Source: Kutzneria sp. CA-103260
GTDB lineage: Bacteria; Actinomycetota; Actinomycetes; Mycobacteriales; Pseudonocardiaceae
Length of the DNA: 64,000 bases
Reading direction: 5' to 3'
Assembly (NCBI RefSeq): GCF_018263855.1
Contig: NZ_CP073318.1
Span: forward strand, 6,386,001-6,450,000
The position numbers and the translations under genes are program-made. The notes beneath the pieces are model-generated. The model saw nothing but the letters and a program-made list of their open reading frames with translations, ran no database searches and was not told the origin of the DNA. Below, in pieces: positions 52,636 to 62,175 of this stretch (the stretch's first letter is position 1; the number at the start of each line of letters is the position of its first letter).

Positions 52636-53051
52636 GGCGCCGATTCCGCGTTCGTTCTCAACTCGGGCGTCAGCAGCCGCCCGACCTTCTGCCGCAGCGC
52701 CATCATCTCGTAGGCGAGCACGCCGATGTCGCTGTCCGGCGAGGCCAGCACCGCCAGGCAGGAACCCTCGCTGACGGTCATCGTCACCAGCAGGCCGCGC
52801 CGCATCTCGACCACGGTCTGGTCGACCTCGCCGCCCTCGAACAGCGTCGCCGCGCCGTTGGTCAGGCTCTGCAAGCCGGACACCACCGCGGACAGCTGGT
52901 CCGCCCGGTCGCGCGGCAGCGAGTCGGAGGCGCTGAGCAGCAGGCCGTCGCTGGAGACCACGACGGTGTGCGCCGCACCCGGGGTGCCCCGGGTGAACGA
53001 GCTGAGCAGCCAGGTGAACTCGTCCGGTGTGGACGGATTCGCGGATGTCAC
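52632..53051 (-). CDS. cvnB: Roadblock/LC7 domain protein (CvnB type)
   Basis: 139 aa. Roadblock/LC7 fold: EFTWLLSSFTRGTPGAAHTV, VVSSDGLLLSASDSLPRDRA, DQLSAVVSGLQSLTNGAATL, GLLVTMTVSEGSCLAVLASP. Probable regulator (GAP-like or scaffold) of the adjacent GTPase. GTG start overlaps the stop of the kinase-like gene, and its own stop overlaps cvnD, so the three genes are tightly coupled. A DUF742 gene (cvnC) normally lies between cvnB and cvnD and is absent here. Confidence 0.88.
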   Translation of the reverse strand: MTSANPSTPDEFTWLLSSFTRGTPGAAHTVVVSSDGLLLSASDSLPRDRADQLSAVVSGLQSLTNGAATLFEGGEVDQTVVEMRRGLLVTMTVSEGSCLAVLASPDSDIGVLAYEMMALRQKVGRLLTPELRTNAESAP

Positions 53052-55390
53052 GGGGTGGCCTCTCCAGTGGTGTCGGGTGAGTCGGCGGCGGTCGGCACGC
53101 TGCCCCGCAGCAGCAGCGCGCCCCTGATGCGGCGGGGCAGGCCGGCCGCGGTGAGTCCGGCGCTGACCGGGGCGTCGAGGCGATCCCCGGTGCGCCAGAG
53201 CGAGTCGACGTCGGCGCGCCAGATCCGGTCGTCGTCCTGCCGGCCGGTGGAGCGGAACCACGCCGAGGCGACGGACTCGTAGAGCGGCGTGCCCTCGGCC
53301 GGTTCCTCGTCCGGCCACGCGTGTTGCTCCTCGGCCTGGACAGCGGGCGGCCCCTGGCCGGGCCCGTGCTTGCGGGCGGCGATCACCGTGGCCACCGCGA
53401 AGTTGCGCTGCCGGACCACCGTGCCGACCGGCTGCGGCAGCACGGGTGCGGTCGGCAGCGGCACCTCGTCGGCCGGGCGCAGCAACTCAGCCGGCAGCTC
53501 CACCTCGGCCACGGTGCCGCCGCCGGCGTTCGCCCGCAGCCGCACGGTGATTCCCCGCCGGGAGGCCAGCCGGCTGACCACGAACAGGCCCATGCGCTTC
53601 GACGCGGCCGCCTCGATGGACGCCTGGTCGGTGAGCTGCTGGTTGAGCGCGGCGAGCTCGGCCGGCGGCAGCCCGACACCGTTGTCCGCCACAGCGATCC
53701 GCAACGCGCCGCTGCGCGCGGTCGTGCACGCCACCGCGACCGTGGTGTCCGGCGCGGAGAACGCGGTGGCGTTGTCCAGGAGTTCGGCCAGCAGGTGCAC
53801 GATGTCGCTGACCGCCGCGCCGACCACCACCGACTCCGGCGTCGGCTCCAGGGTGATCCTGGTGTACTGCTCGACCTCCGACACCGCCGCCCGCAGCAGG
53901 TCGCCGACCGGCACCTGCTGGCTGGTGGTCCGGCGCAGCGTGGCGCCGGCCAGCACCAACAGGTTCTCGCTGTTGCGCCGCATCCGGGTGGCCAGGTGGT
54001 CCAGCCGGAACAGCCGGTCCAGCCGGTCCGGGTCCAGCTCGTCGGCCTCCATCGTGTCGATCATCTTCAGCTGGCTCTGCACCAGGCTCTGGGTGCGCAG
54101 GGACAGGTTCACGAAGATCTCGTTGACCTGGTGGCGCAGCGCCGCCTGGTCGGCGGCCAGCCGCACGGCCGAGGCGTGCACCTCGTCGAACGCCCGGGCC
54201 ACCTGGCCGATCTCCTCGGTGGTGGTGACCGCCACCGGGACCGGCCGCAGGTCGTCGGGGTTGGGCGTGTCGTGCGCGAACCGGTCGATGATGCCGGGCA
54301 GCTCCCGGTCGGCGACCTCCAGCGCCCGCCGCCGCAGCGTCCACAGTGGACGGATCATGGTCGTCGCGAAGTAGAGGGCGATGGCCAGGCCGAGCAGCAG
54401 CGCGCCGACGACCAGTGCGACATCACGCAGCGAGCTCGTCCAGGACGACGCGCCGATGCCGTCCACCGCGGTCCGCAGCGACTCGGCGAGCGTGCCCTCG
54501 AACGCGGTCAGCTGGTCGACCACCGGCTGCGCGGCCTGCTGCCACGCCTGCGGCGAGAGCGCGAGCGACCGCCCGGACTCGGCCCGGGACAGCGCGGCGT
54601 CGCGGAGCTGGCCGAGCCGGTCCTGGCCGCCGACCACGCCGTCCAAGGCGCTCTGGCCGTCCGCGGCCAGCGTCTGGCGCAGTTCGCCGAGGGCGTCGTC
54701 GGCCAGCGCGGCGGCGACGCGAACCGTGGCGACCGCGTCGGGCTGGGCGGTCCCCCGCGTCGTCGCGGCGGCCAGCACGGTCTTCTCGATCTGCACCTGC
54801 TCGATCGCCTTGCCCACATCACCGAGCGCGGCCGCGGTGGTGCCGATCCCCGAGTCGCCGACGTCATCCCGTTCCGGCACCCCGATGGCCAGCAGTGGGG
54901 CGATGAGCGCCGAGTAGCCGGCCAGCACCTCGGACGAGCCAGGGCCGTCCGATCCCACGGAACGACGCGTCGCATCGAGGTCCCGCAATCGCTTGCGGGC
55001 GTCGGCGACATCGTCCGCGCCGGCCACCTCGGCGTCGCCGGCCAGTTCCGTGTCCAGCGCGGCGACCGCGCCGTCGACTTCCGCCCGGGCCGCGGCCAAG
55101 TCCTTCGCCGCGGCGCCGGGCACCACCGCGAGGTCCCGTTCCCGTTGCAGCGCATGCACGACGACAGTCGCCCGGGCCGCCACCGCCACCCGCCCGGTGA
55201 GTCCCGACGCCCGGTTGGCGAGGGCTAGTTGGGCGCTGGCCTGTGTGGCCCCCAGCACCGCCGCGACCACCGTCGGGGTCAGCAGCACCATCGCCAGCTT
55301 GGTGCGCAGCGGCCAGTCGGCGATGCGCCGGATCCGCCACCTGAACGCGCCGATGATCAGCTCATGACGCCCGCTGGAGGCGGTCAACAC
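53048..55390 (-). CDS. cvnA: Nitrate/nitrite-sensor-like histidine kinase-type protein (CvnA type)
   Basis: 780 aa. GTG 55390 has AGGGAG 5 nt upstream; a longer ATG start at 55441 is less likely. TM1 about 32-55, a helical extracytoplasmic domain of about 250 residues, TM2 about 325-345, HAMP-like linker, a dimerisation helix with FRLDHLATRMRRNSENLLVL, HATPase (ELLDNATAFSAPDTTVAVAC, VADNGVGLPPAELAALN, GLFVVSRLASRRG). The C-terminal 130 residues are Pro-rich and unstructured. First gene of a conservon, the membrane receptor of the roadblock/GTPase switch. Confidence 0.88.
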   Translation of the reverse strand: MLTASSGRHELIIGAFRWRIRRIADWPLRTKLAMVLLTPTVVAAVLGATQASAQLALANRASGLTGRVAVAARATVVVHALQRERDLAVVPGAAAKDLAAARAEVDGAVAALDTELAGDAEVAGADDVADARKRLRDLDATRRSVGSDGPGSSEVLAGYSALIAPLLAIGVPERDDVGDSGIGTTAAALGDVGKAIEQVQIEKTVLAAATTRGTAQPDAVATVRVAAALADDALGELRQTLAADGQSALDGVVGGQDRLGQLRDAALSRAESGRSLALSPQAWQQAAQPVVDQLTAFEGTLAESLRTAVDGIGASSWTSSLRDVALVVGALLLGLAIALYFATTMIRPLWTLRRRALEVADRELPGIIDRFAHDTPNPDDLRPVPVAVTTTEEIGQVARAFDEVHASAVRLAADQAALRHQVNEIFVNLSLRTQSLVQSQLKMIDTMEADELDPDRLDRLFRLDHLATRMRRNSENLLVLAGATLRRTTSQQVPVGDLLRAAVSEVEQYTRITLEPTPESVVVGAAVSDIVHLLAELLDNATAFSAPDTTVAVACTTARSGALRIAVADNGVGLPPAELAALNQQLTDQASIEAAASKRMGLFVVSRLASRRGITVRLRANAGGGTVAEVELPAELLRPADEVPLPTAPVLPQPVGTVVRQRNFAVATVIAARKHGPGQGPPAVQAEEQHAWPDEEPAEGTPLYESVASAWFRSTGRQDDDRIWRADVDSLWRTGDRLDAPVSAGLTAAGLPRRIRGALLLRGSVPTAADSPDTTGEATP

Positions 55391-55617
55391 GATCACTCCC
55401 TGGCTCGCCTGTGGCCCCACCACGACACGACTGTGGGACACGACCTCGGATTAGGCGGCCATTCCTAACGTACCGTGACCAAGAGCGCCAGGGTCCTTCG
55501 GCAAGCACCACTCTTACAGGTGACAGATCCCGCTTGGGGCGTAACATGATGCCGTGCGACGCCCACGCTGCGCAGACCTACCCAGGGACAACCCGATGTT
55601 ACGTTCGGTAGTCGAAA

Positions 55618-56445
55618 TCAGGCCCCCGGCAGGGTGTCGCCCTGCACGGCCTGGATGTCCAGCTCCACCCGCAGCGTCGCGCCGATGGCCCCGATGCCGG
55701 CCCGCAGCACCTGGTTGTAGGTGATCGCGAAGTCGTCCCGGTGCAGCTCGGTCACAGCGTGGAATGCGGCCCGCGTGCCACCCCAGGCGTCCGGGCCGGT
55801 GCCCAGGTAGGTGAGGTCGAGCTGCACCGAGCGGGTGACGCCGTTGAGGGTGAGCTCCCCGTCCAGCGCCCACCGCTCCTCGCTGAGCTGGGCCAGGCCG
55901 GTGCTCCGGTAGCTGATCACCGGATGCTGCTCGACGTCCAGGAAGTCCTTGGAGCGCAGGTGGTCGTCGCGCATCTTGTTGGCGGTGTCGATACTGGCCG
56001 CCCGGATCTCCGCGGAAACCGAGGACCGCTCGACCGGCTGCGCGATGGTGACCGTGCCGCCGAAGTCGTCGAACCGGCCGCGCACGCTGGACATGCCCAG
56101 GTGCCGGGCGGCCACGTTGATCGACGAGTGCGCCGGGTCGATGGTCCACACGCCCGGCGGCGGCAGCTCGGCCCCGCCGACCCGGTTCAGTGTGATGGTG
56201 CCGAGCGGGGCGGAACCGCTGGCGGTGACCATCGCGGTGCGGGCGACCGGCGCGTAGCCGGCGGCGGTGAGGATCGCGGTGTACGTCCCGGCGGGCAGCA
56301 CGTCGGTGCTGACCACGCCGTCCTGGTCGGCCCCGCTGCGCGCGACCTGGTTGCCGGACAGGTCCGTGACGGTGAGCACCGCGTGCTGCACGGCCCAGCC
56401 GTCGCCGGTGCGGATCAGCGCGTGCACGCCTTCGGCCTGGCTCAT
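55618..56445 (-). CDS. YceI-family protein with N-terminal carboxypeptidase-regulatory-like domain
   Basis: 275 aa, ATG with AGGGGA upstream. Residues about 5-90 form a transthyretin-like domain (VLTVTDLSGNQVARSGADQD, VLPAGTYTAILTAAGYAP). Residues about 100-270 are YceI: GVWTIDPAHSSINVAARHLG, SVRGRFDDFGG, MRDDHLRSKDFLDVEQHPVI, LTLNGVTRSVQLDLTYLG. YceI proteins are lipocalin-like and bind isoprenoid chains. There is no signal peptide, so this one is cytosolic, unlike periplasmic E. coli YceI. Last gene of the MFS-MarR-TTR-YceI operon, 13 bp after its neighbour. Confidence 0.85.
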   Translation of the reverse strand: MSQAEGVHALIRTGDGWAVQHAVLTVTDLSGNQVARSGADQDGVVSTDVLPAGTYTAILTAAGYAPVARTAMVTASGSAPLGTITLNRVGGAELPPPGVWTIDPAHSSINVAARHLGMSSVRGRFDDFGGTVTIAQPVERSSVSAEIRAASIDTANKMRDDHLRSKDFLDVEQHPVISYRSTGLAQLSEERWALDGELTLNGVTRSVQLDLTYLGTGPDAWGGTRAAFHAVTELHRDDFAITYNQVLRAGIGAIGATLRVELDIQAVQGDTLPGA

Positions 56446-56458
56446 GGCGAATCCCCTT

Positions 56459-57214
56459 TTAGAAACTCAACTCGATGTCGTGCCTGCTCTGGTTGCCGCC
56501 GGCGATGCGCAGGGCACTGGCCGCCGGCGGGTAGCCGGTGGCGATGATCGTGTACTCGCCCTCGGGCACGTCCTCGAAGACGTAGCTGCCGTCGGGCTCG
56601 GTGGCGGTGGCGGCCAGCACCGTCCCGTCGGCGTCGACCAGGGTGACCCGGGCGTCGGGCACCGGCCGGTCGCCGCCGACCCGGACCACGCCGCGCACCC
56701 GCGCGCCGCCGGCCAGCTCGACGTCCTGCGTGACCCGGCCGGTGGCCGGGACGACCACGGTCATGGCCACCGGCCGCAGCGTGGCGGCGCTGACCGCCAG
56801 CGTGTAGCTGCCGGCCACCAGCTCGTCGAACGCGTAGCAGCCGTCGGCGCCGGTGACCCGCGAGGCCACGACCTCGCCCCGACCGTCGGCCAGCGTCACC
56901 GCCGCCGACGGCACCGGGGCGCCGCCGGCCGAGTGCACCAGGCCGCTCAGGCCGCTGGTGCCGGTCAGCGTCACGTCGATCCGCGAGCCGTTGGGTTCCA
57001 CCATCACGGTGACGGCCTGGGGCTGGTGCCCGGGGGCCGTCACGATCAGCACGTGGCCGCCGCCGGCCGCCACGTTGAAGTGATACGTGCCGTCCACCTC
57101 GGACGTCGTCCGGCCGACCTGCCGCCCCGCCGAGTCGATCAGCGTGAGCGCGGCCCGCCCGATCAGCGCGCCGTCCGCGCCGATCACCCTGCCGCGAATG
57201 AGCGAGGAGTCCAT
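56459..57214 (-). CDS. Protein of three carboxypeptidase-regulatory-like (transthyretin-like) repeats
   Basis: 251 aa. ATG 57214 overlaps the MarR stop by one base (TGATG). Three 80-residue beta-sandwich units starting at about residues 5, 88 and 168. Each has a GxV/GLV strand, an A-L/V-T-L-x-D strand, a SEVDGTYHF/GADGCYAF/EPDGSYVF turn, a GSYTLAVSA-like strand and a closing V-T-V strand. No signal peptide, membrane segment or enzyme domain, so apparently a cytosolic binding or scaffold protein. The same domain is fused to the MFS exporter and YceI protein of this operon. Confidence 0.85.
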   Translation of the reverse strand: MDSSLIRGRVIGADGALIGRAALTLIDSAGRQVGRTTSEVDGTYHFNVAAGGGHVLIVTAPGHQPQAVTVMVEPNGSRIDVTLTGTSGLSGLVHSAGGAPVPSAAVTLADGRGEVVASRVTGADGCYAFDELVAGSYTLAVSAATLRPVAMTVVVPATGRVTQDVELAGGARVRGVVRVGGDRPVPDARVTLVDADGTVLAATATEPDGSYVFEDVPEGEYTIIATGYPPAASALRIAGGNQSRHDIELSF

Positions 57215-57669
57215 CAGTGCCGCTCCTGTTCCGTGCCCGTCGCGAAATCCTCCAGCACCTCGAGCGCCCGGGCCAGCGCACGCACCTGATCGGCTGGCAG
57301 TCGGCTGATCCGCTCGGCGAGGTAGCCGGTGCGGATGCCGCGCATCCGCTCCAGCAGCGCCTCCCCGTTCGGGCTCAGCGCGACGTTGCTCACCCGCAGG
57401 TCCTTGGTGCTGCACGTCCTGGTCAGCAGCTCGTGCTCGACCAGCCAGTCCACCAGGCGGGACATGGTGGCGGCGGCGATGCCGACCCGGTCGGCCAGGT
57501 CGCTGATGCGCAGCGGCCCGTGCTCGGCCACAGTGGCCAGGGTGACCAACCGGGTCGGCGTCAGCTCGTCGCTCGCGGCGTGCGTCTTCATCCGGTGCGA
57601 GATGGCGCTGATGGCCATCTGCAGCCGGCCGGCGAGGTCCTCGTCGTCACGTACAACGCTGGACGTCAC
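57214..57669 (-). CDS. MarR-family transcriptional regulator
   Basis: 151 aa from GTG 57669. Winged helix: LTPTRLVTLATVAEHGPLRI, SDLADRVGIAAATMSRLVDW, wing LTRTCSTKDLRVSNVALSPN. It lies 6 bp after the MFS gene and overlaps the next gene. The palindrome over the MFS promoter (60245-60267) is the obvious candidate operator, implying ligand-responsive repression of the whole operon. Confidence 0.88.
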   Translation of the reverse strand: MTSSVVRDDEDLAGRLQMAISAISHRMKTHAASDELTPTRLVTLATVAEHGPLRISDLADRVGIAAATMSRLVDWLVEHELLTRTCSTKDLRVSNVALSPNGEALLERMRGIRTGYLAERISRLPADQVRALARALEVLEDFATGTEQERH

Positions 57670-57675
57670 GACTGA

Positions 57676-60201
57676 TCACCTCCCGAACACCACGTCAGCC
57701 GTGGCCAGCTCGCCGGCCCGGGCGCTGACCCGCACCGCGACCGGCTCGTACACGCTGGTCACCACCGTGTAGTCGCCGCTGGGCAGCCCGGTCAGCCGGT
57801 AGCTGCCGTCCGGCCCGGTGACCGCGGTCGCCACCACCCGGCCGTCGCCGTCCAGCGCGGTCACGGTCGCGCCCGGCACCACCGGGCCGTCGGGCGCGGT
57901 GACCACGCCGTGCACCGCGGCCTGCGCCGGCAGCTCAAGGTCCACAGTGGACGGTCGGGTGGCCGAGACGCCCACCGGCTCGGCGGTCGGCTCGTAGCCG
58001 GGCGCGCTGGCGGTCAGCACGGCGTCGCCCTCGGGCAGCCCCTCGATCCGGTAGCGGCCGGTCTCGTCCGCCGCGACCTGGGCCAGGATCTGGCCGTCCA
58101 CGTCACTGGCCAGGATCGCGGCCAGCGGCACCGGGATGCCGTCCGAGCGGACGATGCCGCTCACCAGGCCGCCGCCGGCCAGCTCGAAGTCCTGCTCGCC
58201 GGGCGTGCCGGTGATGGCGACCGTGCCGGCGGCCGGCCGGTAGCCGACGGCCGTGACGATCAGCGTGTACGTGCCGTTGCGCAGGTCGTTGAGCTCGTAG
58301 CGGCCCTCGGTGTCGACCGGCACCCGGTCCACCTGCGCCCCGTCGGGACCGGTGACCGTGATGACCGCGCCGCCGACCGCCGAGCCGCTGCGGGTGTGCA
58401 CCCGCCCGCTGAAGACCACCTCGTTGACCGGCTCGACCAGCTCGACGTCACCGAAGGCGGCCTCGCCGGCCACCGCGGCCAGCTCCTCGCCCACCGGCTC
58501 CGGCTTGATCGCCGGGTTGCGCCGGCCGACCAGCCAGGAGGCCACCGCGGCGACGACACAGGCGATCACCGCGAACCAGAACACGACCTGCAGGCCCTCC
58601 TGGAACGGCCCGGAGATCAGGTTCGGGAAGAAGCTGCGGCCGGTCAGGAAGCTGGCCTTGTCGGTCGGCAGCTGCTGCAGCACCGGGCCCAGCAGCTGCT
58701 GGATCGGGTTGTAGCCGAGGAACGCCGCGAACAGCACGCCCACCGCCGGCAGCGAGGCGACCTGGTCGGCGGCGGCCTGCGGCACGCCGTTGGAGACCAG
58801 GCCGGAGGACAGCGTGCCGGGCAGGCTGGCCGACAGGCCGGCGATGATCAGGCTGAAGAAGATGCCGATGGACAGCACCATCGCCGAGTTCTGGAAGGTG
58901 GCGGTCATACCGGCCCCGACGCCGCGGGCGTTGGTGGGCAGGCTGTTCATCACGTCGGCCCGGTTGGGCGAGGAGAACAGGCCCATGCCCAGGCCGTTGA
59001 CCAGCAGGATGACCGCGAAGACCCAGTAGTTGAAGTCGACCGGCAGCACGATCAGCGCGACGAAGCTGGCCGCGGTGATCAGCATGCCGCCGGTGGTGAA
59101 GGCGCGGGCGCCGAGGCGATCCGACAGCACGCCGGACAGCGGCGCGGACACCAGGAAGCCGACGGTCAGCGGCAGCATATAGATGCCGGCCCACAGCGGC
59201 GTGGACTCGAAGCTGTAGCCGTGCTGCGGCAGCCAGATGCCCTGCAGCCAGATGATCAGCACGAACTGCAGGCCGCCCCGGCCCAGCGAAGCCAGCAGGT
59301 TGGCCACGTTGCCCGCGGTGAACGCCCTGATCTTGAACAGGCTCAGGTTGAACAGCGGGTTGGCCACCTTGGTCTCGATGACACCGAAGGCCACCAGGAC
59401 CAGCACACCGAAGATCAGCGAGCCGTACACCCAGGGGTTGCCCCAGCCCATGCTGGAGTCGCCGTAGGGCTGGATGCCGTAGGTGATGGCCACCAGCACG
59501 GTGATCAGGCCCACCGCGAAGGTGATGTTGCCCCACCAGTCCATCCTGGCCTTCTGGCGGATGCCGTTGTCGTGCAGCTTCAGGTACGCCCAGATGGTGC
59601 CGAAGACGCCGAACGGCGCGGACACGATGAAGACCAGGTGCCAGTCGACCGGGGCGAGCACGCCGCCGAGGACCAGGCCGAGGAAGGAGCCGGCGATCGC
59701 GGCCACGGCGTTGAGGCCGAGCGCGGTGCCGCGCTGGTTGGGCGGGAACGCATCGGTGAGGATGGCGCTGGAGTTGGCCATCAGGAACGCGCCGCCGACG
59801 CCCTGCACGATGCGCCAGCCGATCAGCCACAGGGCCGCGTTGGTGCCGTCGAACCAGGTCACGCTGAGCAGGACCGAGGAGATCGCGAAGATCGCGAAGC
59901 CCATGTTGTACATCTTGACCCGGCCGTACATGTCCCCCAGCCGGCCGAAGCTGACCACCAGCACCGCGGTGACGACGAGGAAGCCCATCATCATCCACAG
60001 CAGGTAGCTGGTGTTGTCCGGCGCCAGCGGGTTGATCCCGATGCCCTTGAAGATGTCCGGCAGCGCGATCAGCACGATGGACGAGTTGATGGTGGCCATC
60101 AACATGCCCAGCGTGGTGTTGGACAGCGCGATCCACTTGTACCGCGGCCCTAACGCTGCTGTGGTCCCGGTCGGCGCCTTGGCGTGTTGAGCCGTCGACA
60201 C
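57676..60201 (-). CDS. DHA2-type MFS exporter with three C-terminal transthyretin-like domains
   Basis: 841 aa. GTG with GGGAGG upstream. Residues about 25-565 are a 14-helix DHA2 (EmrB/QacA) drug:H+ antiporter: motif [18 protein letters not shown], motif C region [19 protein letters not shown] in [20 protein letters not shown]. Three carboxypeptidase-regulatory-like domains follow at about 593-675, 678-755 and 757-841 ([48 protein letters not shown]). With 14 helices and a cytosolic N-terminus the tail would be cytosolic. Most DHA2 proteins are about 500 aa, so this is a clear fusion. First gene of the operon. Confidence 0.88.
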   Translation of the reverse strand: MSTAQHAKAPTGTTAALGPRYKWIALSNTTLGMLMATINSSIVLIALPDIFKGIGINPLAPDNTSYLLWMMMGFLVVTAVLVVSFGRLGDMYGRVKMYNMGFAIFAISSVLLSVTWFDGTNAALWLIGWRIVQGVGGAFLMANSSAILTDAFPPNQRGTALGLNAVAAIAGSFLGLVLGGVLAPVDWHLVFIVSAPFGVFGTIWAYLKLHDNGIRQKARMDWWGNITFAVGLITVLVAITYGIQPYGDSSMGWGNPWVYGSLIFGVLVLVAFGVIETKVANPLFNLSLFKIRAFTAGNVANLLASLGRGGLQFVLIIWLQGIWLPQHGYSFESTPLWAGIYMLPLTVGFLVSAPLSGVLSDRLGARAFTTGGMLITAASFVALIVLPVDFNYWVFAVILLVNGLGMGLFSSPNRADVMNSLPTNARGVGAGMTATFQNSAMVLSIGIFFSLIIAGLSASLPGTLSSGLVSNGVPQAAADQVASLPAVGVLFAAFLGYNPIQQLLGPVLQQLPTDKASFLTGRSFFPNLISGPFQEGLQVVFWFAVIACVVAAVASWLVGRRNPAIKPEPVGEELAAVAGEAAFGDVELVEPVNEVVFSGRVHTRSGSAVGGAVITVTGPDGAQVDRVPVDTEGRYELNDLRNGTYTLIVTAVGYRPAAGTVAITGTPGEQDFELAGGGLVSGIVRSDGIPVPLAAILASDVDGQILAQVAADETGRYRIEGLPEGDAVLTASAPGYEPTAEPVGVSATRPSTVDLELPAQAAVHGVVTAPDGPVVPGATVTALDGDGRVVATAVTGPDGSYRLTGLPSGDYTVVTSVYEPVAVRVSARAGELATADVVFGR

Positions 60202-60234
60202 TGGTCCTCCCCTCGCATGGAACTTGCTTGACGT

Positions 60235-60267
60235 AGGCTAACCGATATTGTTGCTTCGCACAACTAT
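60235..60267 (-). promoter_or_regulatory. Promoter and MarR-type operator of the MFS operon
   Basis: Minus strand: -35 TTGTGC (60258-60263), 17-bp spacer, -10 TAGCCT (60235-60240). The palindrome ATAnTTGT-N7-ACAAnTAT (60245-60267) covers the -35 and most of the spacer, an arrangement typical of repressor control. The MarR gene of the operon is the likely regulator. Confidence 0.65.
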
Positions 60268-60313
60268 CAACGGTCGGCCCGTCTTCCCATCCGAGGGGAG
60301 AATGTGCCTGGAG

Positions 60314-61447
60314 TCACACGAAATACCGGAACTCCGGGGAGTGCGGCCAGCCCGGGTCACCGGTCCTGGTGAACCGCGCCACCGAGTCCCCGAAGTCCAC
60401 GGTCCGGGGCGTGTCCGGGTCGAGCATCGGGCTGTCCTTGAAGGCGTCGAACGTCCCGAACAGGTACGGCAGCTCGACACAGTGCGGGGCGCCCAGCGGG
60501 CCGGAACGGTCGAACCGGTAGGTGAATGCGGTGTTGCTGGCCTGGGCGATCGTGCTCACGCCGGCCTCGAAGAGGCTCTGCAGGCCCGGAAACGCCACCG
60601 CCTCGTCCTTCGTGAACCCGACCAGCACGTCCAGATTGGACAGATCGGCGTCCGGCCAGGCCTTCGGGTAGCCCGCGCCGCCCAGCACCGGATAGAACGC
60701 CGGCGCGCCCGGGGCATTGCCCGGCAGCTTCACCGCCGCGTCGAGCAGTTCCCGGGCCGGGGCGTCCCCGTCGACGTGCTCGAAGAAGGCCTTCGCGGTC
60801 CGCTCAGCCGTCTTCGGGTCCATCGGCGGCAGCCCCCAGGGGCCGCTTTCCAGGACCACCCGGTTGACGAGGTCCTTCGTCGCCGGATCGATCGCCAGGT
60901 AGAGGCTCGAATACGCGCCCGCCGACTGGCCGCCCACCGTGACCTGCTCCGGGTCGCCGCCGAAGGCCGCGATGTTGTCGTGCACCCACTCCAGGGCGGC
61001 CCTTTGATCCTGTGCGCCGAGGTTGTCCGTCCCCAGGTAGCCGAACGGGCCCAGGCGGTAGTTGATCGTGACCACCACGATGTCGTGCTTGGTGGCCAGC
61101 AGTCCGCCGTCGTACCAGTCCCAGCCGCCCGAGCCGCTGCTGAACCCGCCGCCGTGGATCCAGAACAACACCGGCTTCTTCGTCGCCGTGCCCGTCGTCC
61201 ACACGTTCAGATTCAGGCAGCCGTCCTCCGCCCAGTCCGCGTCGTGGTCGCCCATGATGCGCGCCAGCCGGGACTGGAGCTGCGGGGCCGCCGGTCCGGG
61301 CTTGGTTGTTTCCTTCGTTCCGGTCCACTTGGGGTGCGGCGTCGGCGGCTGGAACCGCTTCGCCGTCGCGTACGGGATGCCCCGGAAGGCCGTTGTGGCG
61401 CCGGTGGTGATTCCCCTGACGATGCCGCTGGTGGTGTTCACGTCCAT
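60314..61447 (-). CDS. Type B carboxylesterase
   Basis: 377 aa from ATG 61447, shorter than the usual 480-550 of the family. Oxyanion loop WIHGGGFSSGSGG, nucleophile elbow VTVGGQSAGAYSS (Ser about residue 175), acid in the FTKDEAVAF/KDEA region, His in GAPHCVELPYLFG. AFRGIPYA and EDGCLNLNVW are further landmarks. No signal peptide, so a cytosolic esterase. Divergent from an Lrp/AsnC regulator whose operator-like palindrome lies between the two starts. The regulator is disrupted by an IS. Confidence 0.88.
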   Translation of the reverse strand: MDVNTTSGIVRGITTGATTAFRGIPYATAKRFQPPTPHPKWTGTKETTKPGPAAPQLQSRLARIMGDHDADWAEDGCLNLNVWTTGTATKKPVLFWIHGGGFSSGSGGWDWYDGGLLATKHDIVVVTINYRLGPFGYLGTDNLGAQDQRAALEWVHDNIAAFGGDPEQVTVGGQSAGAYSSLYLAIDPATKDLVNRVVLESGPWGLPPMDPKTAERTAKAFFEHVDGDAPARELLDAAVKLPGNAPGAPAFYPVLGGAGYPKAWPDADLSNLDVLVGFTKDEAVAFPGLQSLFEAGVSTIAQASNTAFTYRFDRSGPLGAPHCVELPYLFGTFDAFKDSPMLDPDTPRTVDFGDSVARFTRTGDPGWPHSPEFRYFV

Positions 61448-61498
61448 GGCTTCTGGTCTACGACTTCGCGGCACGGGTCGGGAGATTTGTGCAGGTCT

Positions 61499-61521
61499 TA
61501 GGACATTTTGTGGCCTAGAAT
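61499..61521 (+). promoter_or_regulatory. Leaderless promoter and Lrp-type operator
   Basis: TAGAAT (61516-61521) lies 7 bp before the GTG at 61529, so the transcript is probably leaderless. The imperfect palindrome TAGGACA-N5-TGGCCTA (61499-61517) overlaps the -10 and would allow autoregulation and control of the divergent esterase gene. Confidence 0.5.
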
Positions 61522-62175
61522 CGCGAATGTGCGACAAGTTCTGGATGAGACGGAGCGCCGGATCGTGTCCGTGATCCTGGCGTCACCGCGGGCGTCGTGG
61601 CGGGCCGTCAGCGAGGAGCTCGGCATCTCCGAACGGACAGTCGTCCGCCGCGCGCTGCCCCTGTTCCAGGACGGGACCCTGCGGGCCACCGCCGTCCGCA
61701 ACCCCATGCACTTCCCCGGCTACATCCCCATGGCGCTGCGCATCCGCTGCCGCCCCAACCGCATCCGCGCCGTCGCCGCCACCCTCGCCCGCCGCCCCGA
61801 CACCGTCTCCGTCGACATCATCGGCGGCGGAGACGAGATCTGCGTTCTGTTCCAACTCATCGGCACCGAAGCCCGGAACCTGCTCCTGCTCCGCGACCTC
61901 CCCGCCACCGCCGCCGTCGAGTCATGGACCTCGTACACCATGCTCCGCGTCTTCCCCACCGCCTTCCTGTGGAACGGCAAACCCGTCAAGCCTTCTTTTG
62001 CTGCTTCCCAAGTTGTTCCCCCGACTCGGCACGACGTCGACGAGTCCCTGATCGGCGGTCTGGTCGCCGACGGCCGAGCCAGCTACACGGAGTTGGCCGC
62101 CCGCTGCGGCACCTCGGCTCTCACCGTGCGGCGTCGGGTGGATGCTCTGGTTCGAGGCTTGAGCCTTCGGCTAGC

